In this document: piece by piece, positions 17,737 through 25,605 of the stretch
How the letters are laid out: every line of letters starts with the position of its first letter
Numbering within the stretch: the stretch's first letter is position 1
NCBI RefSeq assembly: GCF_023349185.1
Contig: NZ_JAKIKY010000003.1
Coordinates: 248,001 to 312,000, forward strand
Source of the DNA: Shewanella aquimarina
GTDB lineage: Bacteria > Pseudomonadota > Gammaproteobacteria > Enterobacterales > Shewanellaceae
DNA: 64,000 bases
Direction: 5' to 3'
Made by a program: the position numbers and the translations under genes
The notes under the pieces: model-generated
Databases searched by the model: none
Seen by the model: only the letters and a program-made list of their open reading frames with translations
Told to the model about the DNA's origin: nothing

Positions 17737-17913
17737 ATGAATAAAACCATACTTCTCACCCTGGCATTAACCCTGTTAGCCGCTTGGGGTATCTTTCACT
17801 TTAAGGCGCAACTAGGCTTTATGGTGCTGCCGCTTTTCATTGTCTTGGTGCTATTTGTCACGCTACGTTTATACCGCTTGATGGAAAAAGATGAGCCTTC
17901 CCAGGACGATTAG
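17737..17913 (+). CDS. small two-helix membrane protein, 58 residues
   Basis: This short ORF is MNKTILLTLALTLLAAWGIF followed by a soluble turn (HFKAQLG), a second hydrophobic helix (FMVLPLFIVLVLFVTLRLY) and an acidic tail (MEKDEPSQDD). It has AGG seven bases before the ATG and ends 36 bases before dacB on the same strand. The two clean transmembrane segments and charged ends make a real inner-membrane protein likely. I do not recognise the family. It may be cotranscribed with dacB. Confidence 0.6.
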   Translation: MNKTILLTLALTLLAAWGIFHFKAQLGFMVLPLFIVLVLFVTLRLYRLMEKDEPSQDD

Positions 17914-17949
17914 CCTAAACCCAGTAAACAAGGACATGTTTCGACGCTT

Positions 17950-19500
17950 ATGTATACCAGATTGACTCGAAGGCTTACCGCCCTTCCCCATCTTCTCCCA
18001 AGGTCGCTGACTAGAGCGTTTCCTTTAATCCTCGCGGCCTTCACTCTCCCGCTAATGGGCAGTGCGAGGGCCGAGGTCAGCGATCTTGATAGCCAGGGTT
18101 ATTATGACAACCTCTTGTCGGTGATTGCGCCCCCCCACTCGCAACTGGCAGTGTTTGCGCAAGATCTCACCAGCAAAGAGATACTCTATCAGCGCAATGC
18201 CGACACCTTGTTATTGCCCGCCAGTACTCAGAAGCTATTGACGGCCGTAGCCGCGATGCGGGTGCTCGGCAGTGAATTTACCTTTCCCACCCAGTTTTCG
18301 ACTAAGGGGCGCTTGTCTCACGGTGTGTTAACGGGCGATCTCTACCTGAGCTTCAGTGGCGATCCGACGTTAAATACCGACGACCTGAGGGCTATGCTAA
18401 AGCAGCTGAAAGACTCAGGTATTCATACCATTAAGGGCAACCTATTGCTCCTTGGCCAAGCCAAGGAGCAGACACGAGCCCCAGGTTGGGTGTGGGACGA
18501 TCTCGGGATCTGCTACGCCGCGCCAGTCTCAAGCTTTATCGTCAACCAAAACTGCGTCAAGGGACAGCTAAAGCCTAAGCTGGCGAGCAATGCCAGCCAG
18601 TTGAACTTTCCGCGTTACCTGCCTATCAAGGTGTCGACTACCGCCGTGTTTGATAAGTCGCAGCAAGAGGCATTCTGTGAGCTAAACCTGGCAAGGCTTC
18701 CCGATAATCACTATCACATCAGCGGATGCTATCCTGGCGACAAGCCGCTTAGTCTTGCTATTGCCGTTGACGACCCTGCACTTTATGCCAAACAGATGCT
18801 GAGGCGCATGTTAAAGAGTGCCCACATCAAAATAAGCGGCCAAGTGGCCATCGCACACAGAGCGCCTGTTGGACTCAAGCCGATTGTCACCCATGAATCG
18901 GCCGCGTTGAATGAGCTCCTCAGCACCATGCTGCTCGATTCTGACAACTTGATTGCCGACAGCCTGTTTAAGGCCATTGGTGCACGCTACTATAAGGTGC
19001 CCGAGAGCTTTCATGCCGGTGCAAAGGCCGTTAAGGAGATACTCTCGGCAGATGGAATTGACCTGACCCACTCCCAGATCATCGATGGCTCAGGCCTGTC
19101 ACGCTATAACCTTATCTCGGCGCGCCAACTGGCGCAGACGTTAAGCCTTATCGCCAAAGATGAAAAATTAAAACCTCTTATGGCACTGCTTCCGGTTGCG
19201 GGGATAAGTGGTACTCTGACCTATAAGAGAGGCTTTCACCAGCCACCGCTGATGAGCAAGGTATCGGCCAAGACGGGCTCAATGCAAGGCGTCGATAACT
19301 TAGCGGGTTACCTTTCACTAGGTAGCGACCAACAGCTGTTATTTGTGGTGATGGAAAATGGCCAGAGTCAGAAGAGTAAAAAGCAAAGTCTGGTGCCATT
19401 TAGTGCACTCTTCCTGCAGAGCCTGCTCGATAAACCCGAGCAGACGGCCATTAGTCATAGCGATTCAAGTAGCGACGCGAAACGCGAAACCGCCCAATAA
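17950..19500 (+). CDS. dacB: D-alanyl-D-alanine carboxypeptidase/endopeptidase (PBP4, S13)
   Basis: This is a periplasmic class C penicillin-binding protein of 516 residues that trims and cleaves peptidoglycan cross-links. A long signal peptide ends near GSARA (residues 37-41). The active-site motifs are S92-T-Q-K95, the SDN in LLDSDNLIADSLF, and KTG in VSAKTGSMQG. The insertion domains between SxxK and SDN fit the S13 family. The nearest strong ribosome-binding site (AAGGA) is about 15 bases before the ATG, and an out-of-frame ATG lies between, so the exact start is a little uncertain. A terminator follows immediately after the stop. Confidence 0.93.
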   Translation: MYTRLTRRLTALPHLLPRSLTRAFPLILAAFTLPLMGSARAEVSDLDSQGYYDNLLSVIAPPHSQLAVFAQDLTSKEILYQRNADTLLLPASTQKLLTAVAAMRVLGSEFTFPTQFSTKGRLSHGVLTGDLYLSFSGDPTLNTDDLRAMLKQLKDSGIHTIKGNLLLLGQAKEQTRAPGWVWDDLGICYAAPVSSFIVNQNCVKGQLKPKLASNASQLNFPRYLPIKVSTTAVFDKSQQEAFCELNLARLPDNHYHISGCYPGDKPLSLAIAVDDPALYAKQMLRRMLKSAHIKISGQVAIAHRAPVGLKPIVTHESAALNELLSTMLLDSDNLIADSLFKAIGARYYKVPESFHAGAKAVKEILSADGIDLTHSQIIDGSGLSRYNLISARQLAQTLSLIAKDEKLKPLMALLPVAGISGTLTYKRGFHQPPLMSKVSAKTGSMQGVDNLAGYLSLGSDQQLLFVVMENGQSQKSKKQSLVPFSALFLQSLLDKPEQTAISHSDSSSDAKRETAQ

Positions 19501-19501
19501 A

Positions 19502-19533
19502 AAAACGCCCGGGTTAAACAATCCGGGCGTTTT
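19502..19533 (+). terminator. terminator after dacB
   Basis: AAAACGCCCGG and CCGGGCGTTTT pair around a 10-nt loop directly after the dacB stop. The A-run on the left may let it also serve the converging acyl-CoA dehydrogenase gene. Confidence 0.9.
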
Positions 19534-19554
19534 CATCAGCTGTTTAGGCAAATA

Positions 19555-21306
19555 TTAAAATAGCTCATCGGCCATGGCCATTACGCTGGCATCCCCGGCG
19601 TTAACCTGAGCCAGGTGATAGTCCACCTTAGGCAGCAGTTTGGCCAGATAGAAATCGGCCAACTGCCTTTTAGCCTTACTAAAGCCGGCGTCTTCGTGAT
19701 CACTCGCCTTATCGGCCATCAGTAGCCAGAAGTAACCGTAAACCAGGTGACCGAAGGCGTCGAGGAAGTCGACGGCACAAGCGTTAATCAAGGCTGGTTG
19801 GTTTAACTTGTTGGCGTTGATATATTCGCCGCTCGCCAGTAAGGCCTCGAAGCGCTGCGTAATAAGCGCCTTGTGTTCATCACTCACATTAGCCATGTCC
19901 GCCAACTGACTTTGACACTCGGCAACAAACTCGGCCAGGGTTCGCAGGTCGTCTCCCGTGGTCTTTCTGCCCAGGAAATCGATGGCTTGAATACCGTTTG
20001 TTCCCTCATAGATCTGCGCGATACGCGTATCACGAACCAACTGCTCGATACCCGTCTCACGAATATAGCCATGACCACCAAACACCTGCTGCGCCATGAC
20101 GGCCGCGTCCAGGCCTCGGTCGCTCAAGAACGCCTTAGCGACCGGCGTAAGCAGGCCAACATAACGCGCGGCCTTCTGTTGTACTTCACCCTCGGCATGT
20201 TTGGCCAGATCCAGTTGCTGGCCGGTAAACACAGAGAGTGCGCGGCCCGCCTCTGTGTAACAGCGTATCGTCATCAGCATACGGCGCACATCGCCGTGAA
20301 CCAGGATAGGATCGCTAGCGTTGGCGCTACCACCTGCCGCCTGGCCCTGCAGACGCTCCTTGGCATAATCGCTAGCCATTTGATAAGCCGCCTGCGAGGT
20401 GCCCAGGCCTTGGATGCCTATCGCCAGGCGCTCATAGTTCATCATGGTGAACATACACACCAGGCCGCGGTTGGCCTTTCCGATAAGGTAGCCCTCGGCG
20501 TCATCGAAATTCATCACACAGGTAGCCGAGCCCTTAAGCCCCATCTTGTGCTCGATTGAACCTACGGTGACACCATTGCTGTCGCCTAGCTCGCCGTTGT
20601 CGTCGACTTTTATCTTAGGCACCAGGAAGAGCGAGATACCGTTAGTGTCAGGCAGTTTTGCCAGTACTAGGTGAATCACGTTCTCGGTGAGATCATGATC
20701 GCCACCTGTGATAAAAATCTTACTGCCGGAGATCAGATAGCTGCCATCTTCTTGAGGCATGGCCTTGGTGCGAATATTACGAAGATCCGAGCCTGCCTGT
20801 GGCTCTGTCATATCCATGGCGCCGGCCCACTGCCCCGAGTACAGATTTGGCAGGTACTTCTCCTTAAGCGCATCGCTGCCGTGGGCATTGATACAGAGCG
20901 CGGCACCTGCGGTGAGCGAGCCGTAGAGGGTAAAGGCGTTACAGGCGCTGTAAGCCATCTCATCCACCAGGACGCCCAGCATCTTGGGCATCCCCATACC
21001 GCCAAACTCAGGATCGCCGCACAGACCGACCCAACCGCCTTCGGCATATTGGTCGTAGACCTCACGATAACCGTCGGGTGTGATCACCTTAGCATCTTCA
21101 AAGCTTACGCCTTGCTCGTCGCCAGGGCGATTAATAGGATGGATAAGGTCCCGCGAGATCTTATCGGCCTCATCGAGGATAGCCACGGCCGTGTCCATAT
21201 CGATGGTCTCAGCCAAGGCCGCTAGTTCACCCCAAGTTTGCGGAGCATCGAACACGCGCTCCAACAGAAATTTCATGTCGGCTAATGGCGCCTGGTATGG
21301 ATTCAT
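19555..21306 (-). CDS. acyl-CoA dehydrogenase with extra C-terminal domain
   Basis: This is an FAD-dependent acyl-CoA dehydrogenase of 583 residues with N-terminal, middle and C-terminal ACAD domains. An extra C-terminal domain (about 470-583) is found in the DmdC-like/long ACAD group. Visible motifs are MTEPQAGSDLRNIRTKA (FAD/substrate loop), FITGGDHD, and RDTRIAQIYEGTNGIQ, whose Glu is the usual catalytic base. It should oxidise an acyl-CoA to the trans-2-enoyl-CoA. Chain length cannot be read off. A perfect 10-bp inverted repeat sits 20 bases upstream of the ATG and a related one precedes fadH, pointing to fatty-acid-responsive control (inference). Confidence 0.92.
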   Translation of the reverse strand: MNPYQAPLADMKFLLERVFDAPQTWGELAALAETIDMDTAVAILDEADKISRDLIHPINRPGDEQGVSFEDAKVITPDGYREVYDQYAEGGWVGLCGDPEFGGMGMPKMLGVLVDEMAYSACNAFTLYGSLTAGAALCINAHGSDALKEKYLPNLYSGQWAGAMDMTEPQAGSDLRNIRTKAMPQEDGSYLISGSKIFITGGDHDLTENVIHLVLAKLPDTNGISLFLVPKIKVDDNGELGDSNGVTVGSIEHKMGLKGSATCVMNFDDAEGYLIGKANRGLVCMFTMMNYERLAIGIQGLGTSQAAYQMASDYAKERLQGQAAGGSANASDPILVHGDVRRMLMTIRCYTEAGRALSVFTGQQLDLAKHAEGEVQQKAARYVGLLTPVAKAFLSDRGLDAAVMAQQVFGGHGYIRETGIEQLVRDTRIAQIYEGTNGIQAIDFLGRKTTGDDLRTLAEFVAECQSQLADMANVSDEHKALITQRFEALLASGEYINANKLNQPALINACAVDFLDAFGHLVYGYFWLLMADKASDHEDAGFSKAKRQLADFYLAKLLPKVDYHLAQVNAGDASVMAMADELF

Positions 21307-21325
21307 CTCGTCTCTCTCAAACGTA

Positions 21326-21349
21326 AGATTAAAACAGTTGTTTTAATCT
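21326..21349. promoter_or_regulatory. inverted repeat, candidate PsrA-like operator
   Basis: The 10-bp arms AGATTAAAAC and GTTTTAATCT are perfect complements around AGTT. The core AAAC-N4-GTTT resembles the half-site described for the TetR-family fatty acid regulator PsrA. It lies 20-43 bases before the acyl-CoA dehydrogenase start. Confidence 0.6.
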
Positions 21350-21407
21350 ATCTTAGTTGCCACTGAGAATAAAGCCCTTTAGTCAAATATTGTCCGATCG
21401 CTCAAAT

Positions 21408-21436
21408 AAAAAAGCCCCGCTTAGAGTGCGAGGCTT
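21408..21436 (-). terminator. terminator after the DUF2058 gene
   Basis: On the minus strand AAGCCTCGC pairs with GCGGGGCTT (one G-U) around a 7-nt loop, followed by a T-run. Confidence 0.8.
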
Positions 21437-21452
21437 ACTGAATTTTTGTGAG

Positions 21453-21995
21453 TTACCACATGAGGTCATCAGGGATAACATAATCGGCGTAGGGATCGTC
21501 TTCTTCGACCACTTGGGTGGCGTCTTCGGCCTGCCATAGGTAACCACACCAGTCTGGCACCAAGAGGTTAACCCGTTCGGCCAACTTATGAGGCACCAGG
21601 TAACTCACCTCTTCGTGACGAACGATACCGAGTTGGCCGTTGAGCAGCTGACTCTGGAGTTTTTCAGTCACATACACGCTAAAAATCTTAGTGCCTAAGG
21701 TATAGTTAAACTTAACTTCGGCGTCCTTTGGCGGCTCGATGGCGCTGCGCTTAAATTCGGTGATTAGCCCGCGTACCTGGCCCTTCTCCATCGCCTCGGC
21801 AAAGCGTTGTTCATTAAGCGCCTTGTCTTTATCGATCTGCGCCTGTTTCTTTGCCGCGATCTCCTGTTTCAACGCCGCCGAACCATCATCGACCTTGGCT
21901 TTACGATCGCGACGCTTCTGGGTTTTGGCATCTCGAACCTTCTGTTTGCTGACTAGGCCAGCCTTGAGCAACTGCTCTTGAAATGGGTTTGCCAT
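21453..21995 (-). CDS. DUF2058 family protein (YaiL-like)
   Basis: This 180-residue cytoplasmic protein matches DUF2058/YaiL. It starts MANPFQEQLLKAGLVSKQKV and continues with a long, very basic, lysine-rich helix (about 20-70; QKRRDRKAKV, KQAQIDKDKALNEQRF). A folded C-terminal half follows (HEEVSYLVPHKLAERV), then an acidic tail (EEDDPYADYVIPDD). The basic helix suggests RNA or ribosome contact, but no function is established. Its terminator lies directly downstream. The SDR gene is 38 bases upstream on the same strand, so the two may be cotranscribed. Confidence 0.8.
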   Translation of the reverse strand: MANPFQEQLLKAGLVSKQKVRDAKTQKRRDRKAKVDDGSAALKQEIAAKKQAQIDKDKALNEQRFAEAMEKGQVRGLITEFKRSAIEPPKDAEVKFNYTLGTKIFSVYVTEKLQSQLLNGQLGIVRHEEVSYLVPHKLAERVNLLVPDWCGYLWQAEDATQVVEEDDPYADYVIPDDLMW

Positions 21996-22033
21996 CTATC
22001 TTCTCACTTACTGGGTTGCGCGCCTGGCGCTAC

Positions 22034-22849
22034 CTACTTATCTTTTGGTTGTCGGGCCAACTTGCCCAATTCGTTCATAGCCATACTTGCACCACCAAGC
22101 GACCAGCCACCGTCTACCGGCAACACTGTACCAGTAATATAGCTTGCCATTTCTGATGCGATAAACATAACCGCGTTGGCTATATCATCAGTGCTGCCGT
22201 TTCGCTTAAGAGGCACGCTTTGGGCTACGGCCGCTTGTAGCGCTTCACTCGGTGCTAGGCGATTAAATCCTTCTGTGCCACTTATCGGGCCGGGCACGAT
22301 AGAGTTTACCCTTATTCCCTCAGCTCCCCATTCCAGCGCCAGGCTCTTCGTCAACATGTCGACCCCGGCCTTAGCGGCGCTCACATGGGACTGCATCGGC
22401 ATGGCGATATAGGCCTGTGGCGCCGAGATCTGCACTATGGCACCGCCTGGGCGACGCATCAAGGGATAGGCCTGCTTAAGCACCTGAAAACTGCCTAACA
22501 AATCGATATCCATCACTGACTTAAAGCCGTTTTCGGAAAGTTCCGCCGCCGTCGCTGGGAAGTTTCCTGCCGCGCCACTGACCAGCACGTCCAGTTGGCC
22601 ATAGGCATCCGCTACCTGCTTGAACCCAGCCTTTAGGGCGTCGAGATCTCGTACATCGAAGGCGACACCAAGCATATTACCTTTCGCGTTAAGCGCGCGC
22701 AGCGCCTCAACGGCGGCATCGACCTTCTCCTGACGACGGCTGGCTACCGATACGTTTGCACCCGCCTTGGCAAAGGCTTTGGCGATACCGAGATTAATGC
22801 CGCTGGTACCGCCCACCACAAAAACGTTTTTCCCTTGATAATCGAACAT
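22034..22849 (-). CDS. SDR-type 2,4-dienoyl-CoA reductase (DECR-like)
   Basis: This 271-residue short-chain dehydrogenase has an NAD(P) loop at VVGGTSGINLGIA (11-23). Several stretches match eukaryotic/peroxisomal 2,4-dienoyl-CoA reductases rather than ordinary SDRs: GAAGNFPA (93-100), VMDIDLLGSF (112-121), SAAKAGVD (157-164) and PGPISGTEG (186-194). The canonical Tyr of YxxxK is absent: Lys160 is present but the position four before it is Val156. That loss is normal in the DECR group, where Tyr comes from further upstream (Tyr147 here is a candidate). It would reduce 2,4-dienoyl-CoA with NADPH during breakdown of unsaturated fatty acids. GGGAAAGAAG precedes the ATG. Confidence 0.82.
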   Translation of the reverse strand: MFDYQGKNVFVVGGTSGINLGIAKAFAKAGANVSVASRRQEKVDAAVEALRALNAKGNMLGVAFDVRDLDALKAGFKQVADAYGQLDVLVSGAAGNFPATAAELSENGFKSVMDIDLLGSFQVLKQAYPLMRRPGGAIVQISAPQAYIAMPMQSHVSAAKAGVDMLTKSLALEWGAEGIRVNSIVPGPISGTEGFNRLAPSEALQAAVAQSVPLKRNGSTDDIANAVMFIASEMASYITGTVLPVDGGWSLGGASMAMNELGKLARQPKDK

Positions 22850-22912
22850 CTTCTTTCCCTGTCTGATAAAACCTTAACGATTAAATTAGGAGGCTCAGGG
22901 GATCAGGTCAAG

Positions 22913-23608
22913 CTATTTAAGCGACGCGTGGATCTCGGTTAGCGCAGCCAGTGGATTAGCCGCCTTGGTGATAGGACGACCTATGACCAGGTAGTCTGAC
23001 CCTGCAGCCAGTGCCTGGGTCGGCGTCATCACGCGGTGCTGATCGCCTTTGTCGCTGCCCGCCGGACGAATGCCCGGCGTGACCAGCTTAAAGTCGGCGC
23101 CAAATTCGGCTTTTAACATGCTGGCCTCCTGGGCCGAACAGACGATACCGTTCAGTCCAGCCTGTTTTGTGAGGCTCGCCAGACGCTTAACATGCTCTGC
23201 AGCAGGTACATTGATGCCAAGCAGCGCCAGCTCTTCATCACTCATTGAGGTCAGTACCGTCACGGCGATCAATAGCGGCGCCTTATCACCATAGGGAAGC
23301 AGTGCCTCGCGTGCGGCCTGCATCATGGCAAGACCACCGCTGGCATGCACATTGGTCATCCATACTCCGAGCTCGGCGGCTGCGGTGACTGCCTTGGCAA
23401 CCGTATTGGGAATGTCATGGAATTTGAGATCCAGGAAGAGGTCGAAATCACGGCTATGAATCTCTTTAACCAACTCAGGGCCGAAGAGTGTGAACATCTC
23501 TTTGCCTATCTTAAGGCGACACATGTTGGGGTCTAACTGATCGATGAGCTGCAAAGCTTCGGATTTATTATCGTAATCTAACGCCACTATAATAGGTTTG
23601 TTGCTCAT
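22913..23608 (-). CDS. pyrF: orotidine 5'-phosphate decarboxylase
   Basis: This enzyme decarboxylates OMP to UMP, the last step of de novo pyrimidine synthesis. It is a TIM-barrel of 231 residues, standard length. The start [13 protein letters not shown], the catalytic D-x-K-x-x-D in [12 protein letters not shown] and the phosphate-binding C-terminal [12 protein letters not shown] are all present. It follows lapB on the same strand with a 35-base gap. The lapA-lapB-pyrF order is conserved in gammaproteobacteria, so one transcript is likely. Confidence 0.97.
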   Translation of the reverse strand: MSNKPIIVALDYDNKSEALQLIDQLDPNMCRLKIGKEMFTLFGPELVKEIHSRDFDLFLDLKFHDIPNTVAKAVTAAAELGVWMTNVHASGGLAMMQAAREALLPYGDKAPLLIAVTVLTSMSDEELALLGINVPAAEHVKRLASLTKQAGLNGIVCSAQEASMLKAEFGADFKLVTPGIRPAGSDKGDQHRVMTPTQALAAGSDYLVIGRPITKAANPLAALTEIHASLK

Positions 23609-23643
23609 GCTGTTCTCCTGTTGCTTTGCATTTTATTAGCTAT

Positions 23644-24804
23644 TTACTCCCCGTCGAGTCCGCGGATCCGCTTGATGGTGCCCCAGCTCTTACAAGAGGG
23701 ACAATGCCAGTAGAGAGTGTGTGACGGGAAACCACACTCGGTGCAGCGGTAACTGGGACGGAATTTTATCTGTTGCTCGACCAGTTCGGCGAGCATATTC
23801 AAACTTTGTTTGGCCTGGCCATCTTCGGCATGTTGGATCTGCATCTTCATCAGATGCTGAAAGCTCTTCATGGTGGGATGACGATAGAGGCCATCGAGGA
23901 TCAACTTCTCGGCATCTTGGGTTTCCCCCTGAGCAATCATCTGCTGGGCAAGCGTGATGGCGACGCTGGCACCGGCCCCCAGCTCTAACGCCTCGCGAAG
24001 CAGCTCGCGATAGGCACCAAGATCCTTAGTCGATTGGTAAACTTCCTTTGCTATGGCGAGCGCCTCGGGAAAGAGCTCGATATCGGCATCTTTCAACCGG
24101 CACAACATCTCTTTGGCTCGGCCAAATTCTTGTTGCGCAAGAAACAACTTGGCGCTGGTTAACATGGCACGGCCACATTGCCCGTCCTGCTTGATTGCCT
24201 GAGCCAGGTGCTTGAGCTTTAGCTCGTTATCGCTTGCCTCATCGGCGAGCTCACAATAGAGATGGGCCAGCAGGTGCTTGAGAGATTGCTGACGCTTACG
24301 TTTAAGGCTCTTGATAATATCGATCGCCTTCTGCCAATCCTTGGTCACCTGATAGATGGCGATAAGCTGATCTTCGGCCTCTTCGCTGTGATCTTCCTGT
24401 CGTACCAGATTGAGGAAGATCTCCTCTGCCCTGTCGTAGAAGCCGGCGGCCAGATAGTCTTTGCCGAGCTCCATCATGGCGATGTCGCGCTGCTCAGTGG
24501 TCAGGGTTGGGCGGGCGATAAGATTTTGGTGAATGCGGATAGACCTGTCCACCTCGCCTCGCTTACGAAATAACGAGCCTAGCGAGAGATGGGTATCTAT
24601 GGTGTCATCATCCACGTCGAGCAAGGAGATGAAGAGATCGACAGCCTTGTCCGATTCGTTAGACAGAAGGAAATTAAGGCCGGTAAAGTAATCGCGGCTT
24701 AACTGCTTTCGCTTACTATTCTGCTTATGCCTGATACTACGGCGCCCCATGTACCAGCCGTAACCGGCGGCGATGGGCAACAACAGAAACAGAATTTCTA
24801 ACAT
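23644..24804 (-). CDS. lapB: lipopolysaccharide assembly protein B (YciM)
   Basis: LapB is an inner-membrane protein that coordinates LPS synthesis and presents LpxC to FtsH for degradation. The 386-residue sequence has an N-terminal anchor (MLEILFLLLPIAAGYGWYMG) and a long array of TPR helices (about 40-340). The C-terminal rubredoxin-like metal domain uses CTECGFPSH and CPSCKSWG. E. coli LapB has 389 residues. It starts one base after the lapA stop, so the two are coupled, and pyrF follows. Confidence 0.96.
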   Translation of the reverse strand: MLEILFLLLPIAAGYGWYMGRRSIRHKQNSKRKQLSRDYFTGLNFLLSNESDKAVDLFISLLDVDDDTIDTHLSLGSLFRKRGEVDRSIRIHQNLIARPTLTTEQRDIAMMELGKDYLAAGFYDRAEEIFLNLVRQEDHSEEAEDQLIAIYQVTKDWQKAIDIIKSLKRKRQQSLKHLLAHLYCELADEASDNELKLKHLAQAIKQDGQCGRAMLTSAKLFLAQQEFGRAKEMLCRLKDADIELFPEALAIAKEVYQSTKDLGAYRELLREALELGAGASVAITLAQQMIAQGETQDAEKLILDGLYRHPTMKSFQHLMKMQIQHAEDGQAKQSLNMLAELVEQQIKFRPSYRCTECGFPSHTLYWHCPSCKSWGTIKRIRGLDGE

Positions 24805-24805
24805 A

Positions 24806-25123
24806 TTAAGCGTTTACTTCCTTCGCTTGATGTTCGATTTGAGAAGATGGCGTGAGCGCCTCAACCGGTAACTTGGCCTCTAGCTGCTCGATTTTCTTAT
24901 TGGCCTTACGCAGTTGCAGTCTCACCTTGGTAATGTGATAGATGGCAAACAGCCAGCTGACCAGGAAACCCGCCAAAAACACCACGCCGAGCACGACAGG
25001 TAGTCGATATTCACCCTGAGCGACGAAATAACTGATGGTCACCAGCTGTTCGTTACGCGCACCAAACAATAAAGCCAAGACAAAAAACAGGGCGACAAGC
25101 ACGGTCGCGATAAATGACTTCAC
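24806..25123 (-). CDS. lapA: lipopolysaccharide assembly protein A
   Basis: This is an inner-membrane protein of the LapA (YciS, DUF1049) family. Two hydrophobic helices (FIATVLVALFFVLALLF and LPVVLGVVFLAGFLVSWLFA) flank the conserved NEQLVTISYFVAQGEYRLP. A basic coiled-coil tail follows (LRKANKKIEQLEAKL). I place the start at GTG 25123, with GGAG six bases upstream; this aligns with the E. coli N-terminus. An ATG 12 bases further up overlaps the ribosome-binding site. The product is 105 residues. It acts with LapB in controlling LPS synthesis. Confidence 0.9.
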   Translation of the reverse strand: MKSFIATVLVALFFVLALLFGARNEQLVTISYFVAQGEYRLPVVLGVVFLAGFLVSWLFAIYHITKVRLQLRKANKKIEQLEAKLPVEALTPSSQIEHQAKEVNA

Positions 25124-25206
25124 GTTACTCTCCATAAACCCGTGGTGATGGGTTGATTATCCAAGAAATTTAGCGAACTAGCTAGCCATACCTAGAATTT
25201 AGGCAT

Positions 25207-25232
25207 AAAAAAACCTCCTTTCGGAGGCTTTT
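25207..25232 (-). terminator. terminator after ihfB
   Basis: On the minus strand GCCTCC, a GAAA loop and GGAGG are followed by TTTTTTT. It separates ihfB from lapA. Confidence 0.88.
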
Positions 25233-25245
25233 AAAACAATGTCAT

Positions 25246-25533
25246 TTACGAGTTGATAGCATCAACGCGCTCACGCAGTTCTTTGCCAGGCTTAAAGTGC
25301 GGTACATACTTGCCTTCCAGCTCAACTGAAGTACCAGTCTTAGGATTGCGGCCTGTACGTGGTGCACGATAATGAAGGGAAAAACTACCAAAGCCACGGA
25401 TCTCGATACGGTCACCGCCTTCCAATGTTGTTGCCATCTGCTCCAACATCTCTTTAATAGCGCTTTCTACTTCTTTTGCCGACAGCTGCGACTGCCTACT
25501 GGCAAGTTTTTCGATCAGTTCGGATTTAGTCAT
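25246..25533 (-). CDS. ihfB: integration host factor subunit beta
   Basis: IHF-beta pairs with IhfA to bind and sharply bend DNA. From [10 protein letters not shown] the protein is 95 residues, close to the E. coli length. The DNA-binding arm region is visible in [20 protein letters not shown], with the intercalating Pro in NPKTG. The start is 25533, where AGAGGG lies six bases upstream; longer in-frame readings have no such site. It lies downstream of rpsA on the same strand, the conserved order, and has its own terminator. Confidence 0.97.
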   Translation of the reverse strand: MTKSELIEKLASRQSQLSAKEVESAIKEMLEQMATTLEGGDRIEIRGFGSFSLHYRAPRTGRNPKTGTSVELEGKYVPHFKPGKELRERVDAINS

Positions 25534-25605
25534 CCTGTACCCTCTATAATCAAGCCAAACACAGTCACCTAGCGGGGATGTTGCCATCCCCGAACTTCAG
25601 GCGAA

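Noticed and set aside
17937..17966. Nine-codon ORF overlapping the dacB start (ATGTTTCGACGC...)
   Set aside because: It has AAGGA upstream, but only two bases from its ATG. No evidence for a leader peptide.
19873..20559. 228-residue plus-strand ORF inside the acyl-CoA dehydrogenase
   Set aside because: Antisense shadow of a well-supported gene; no motif.
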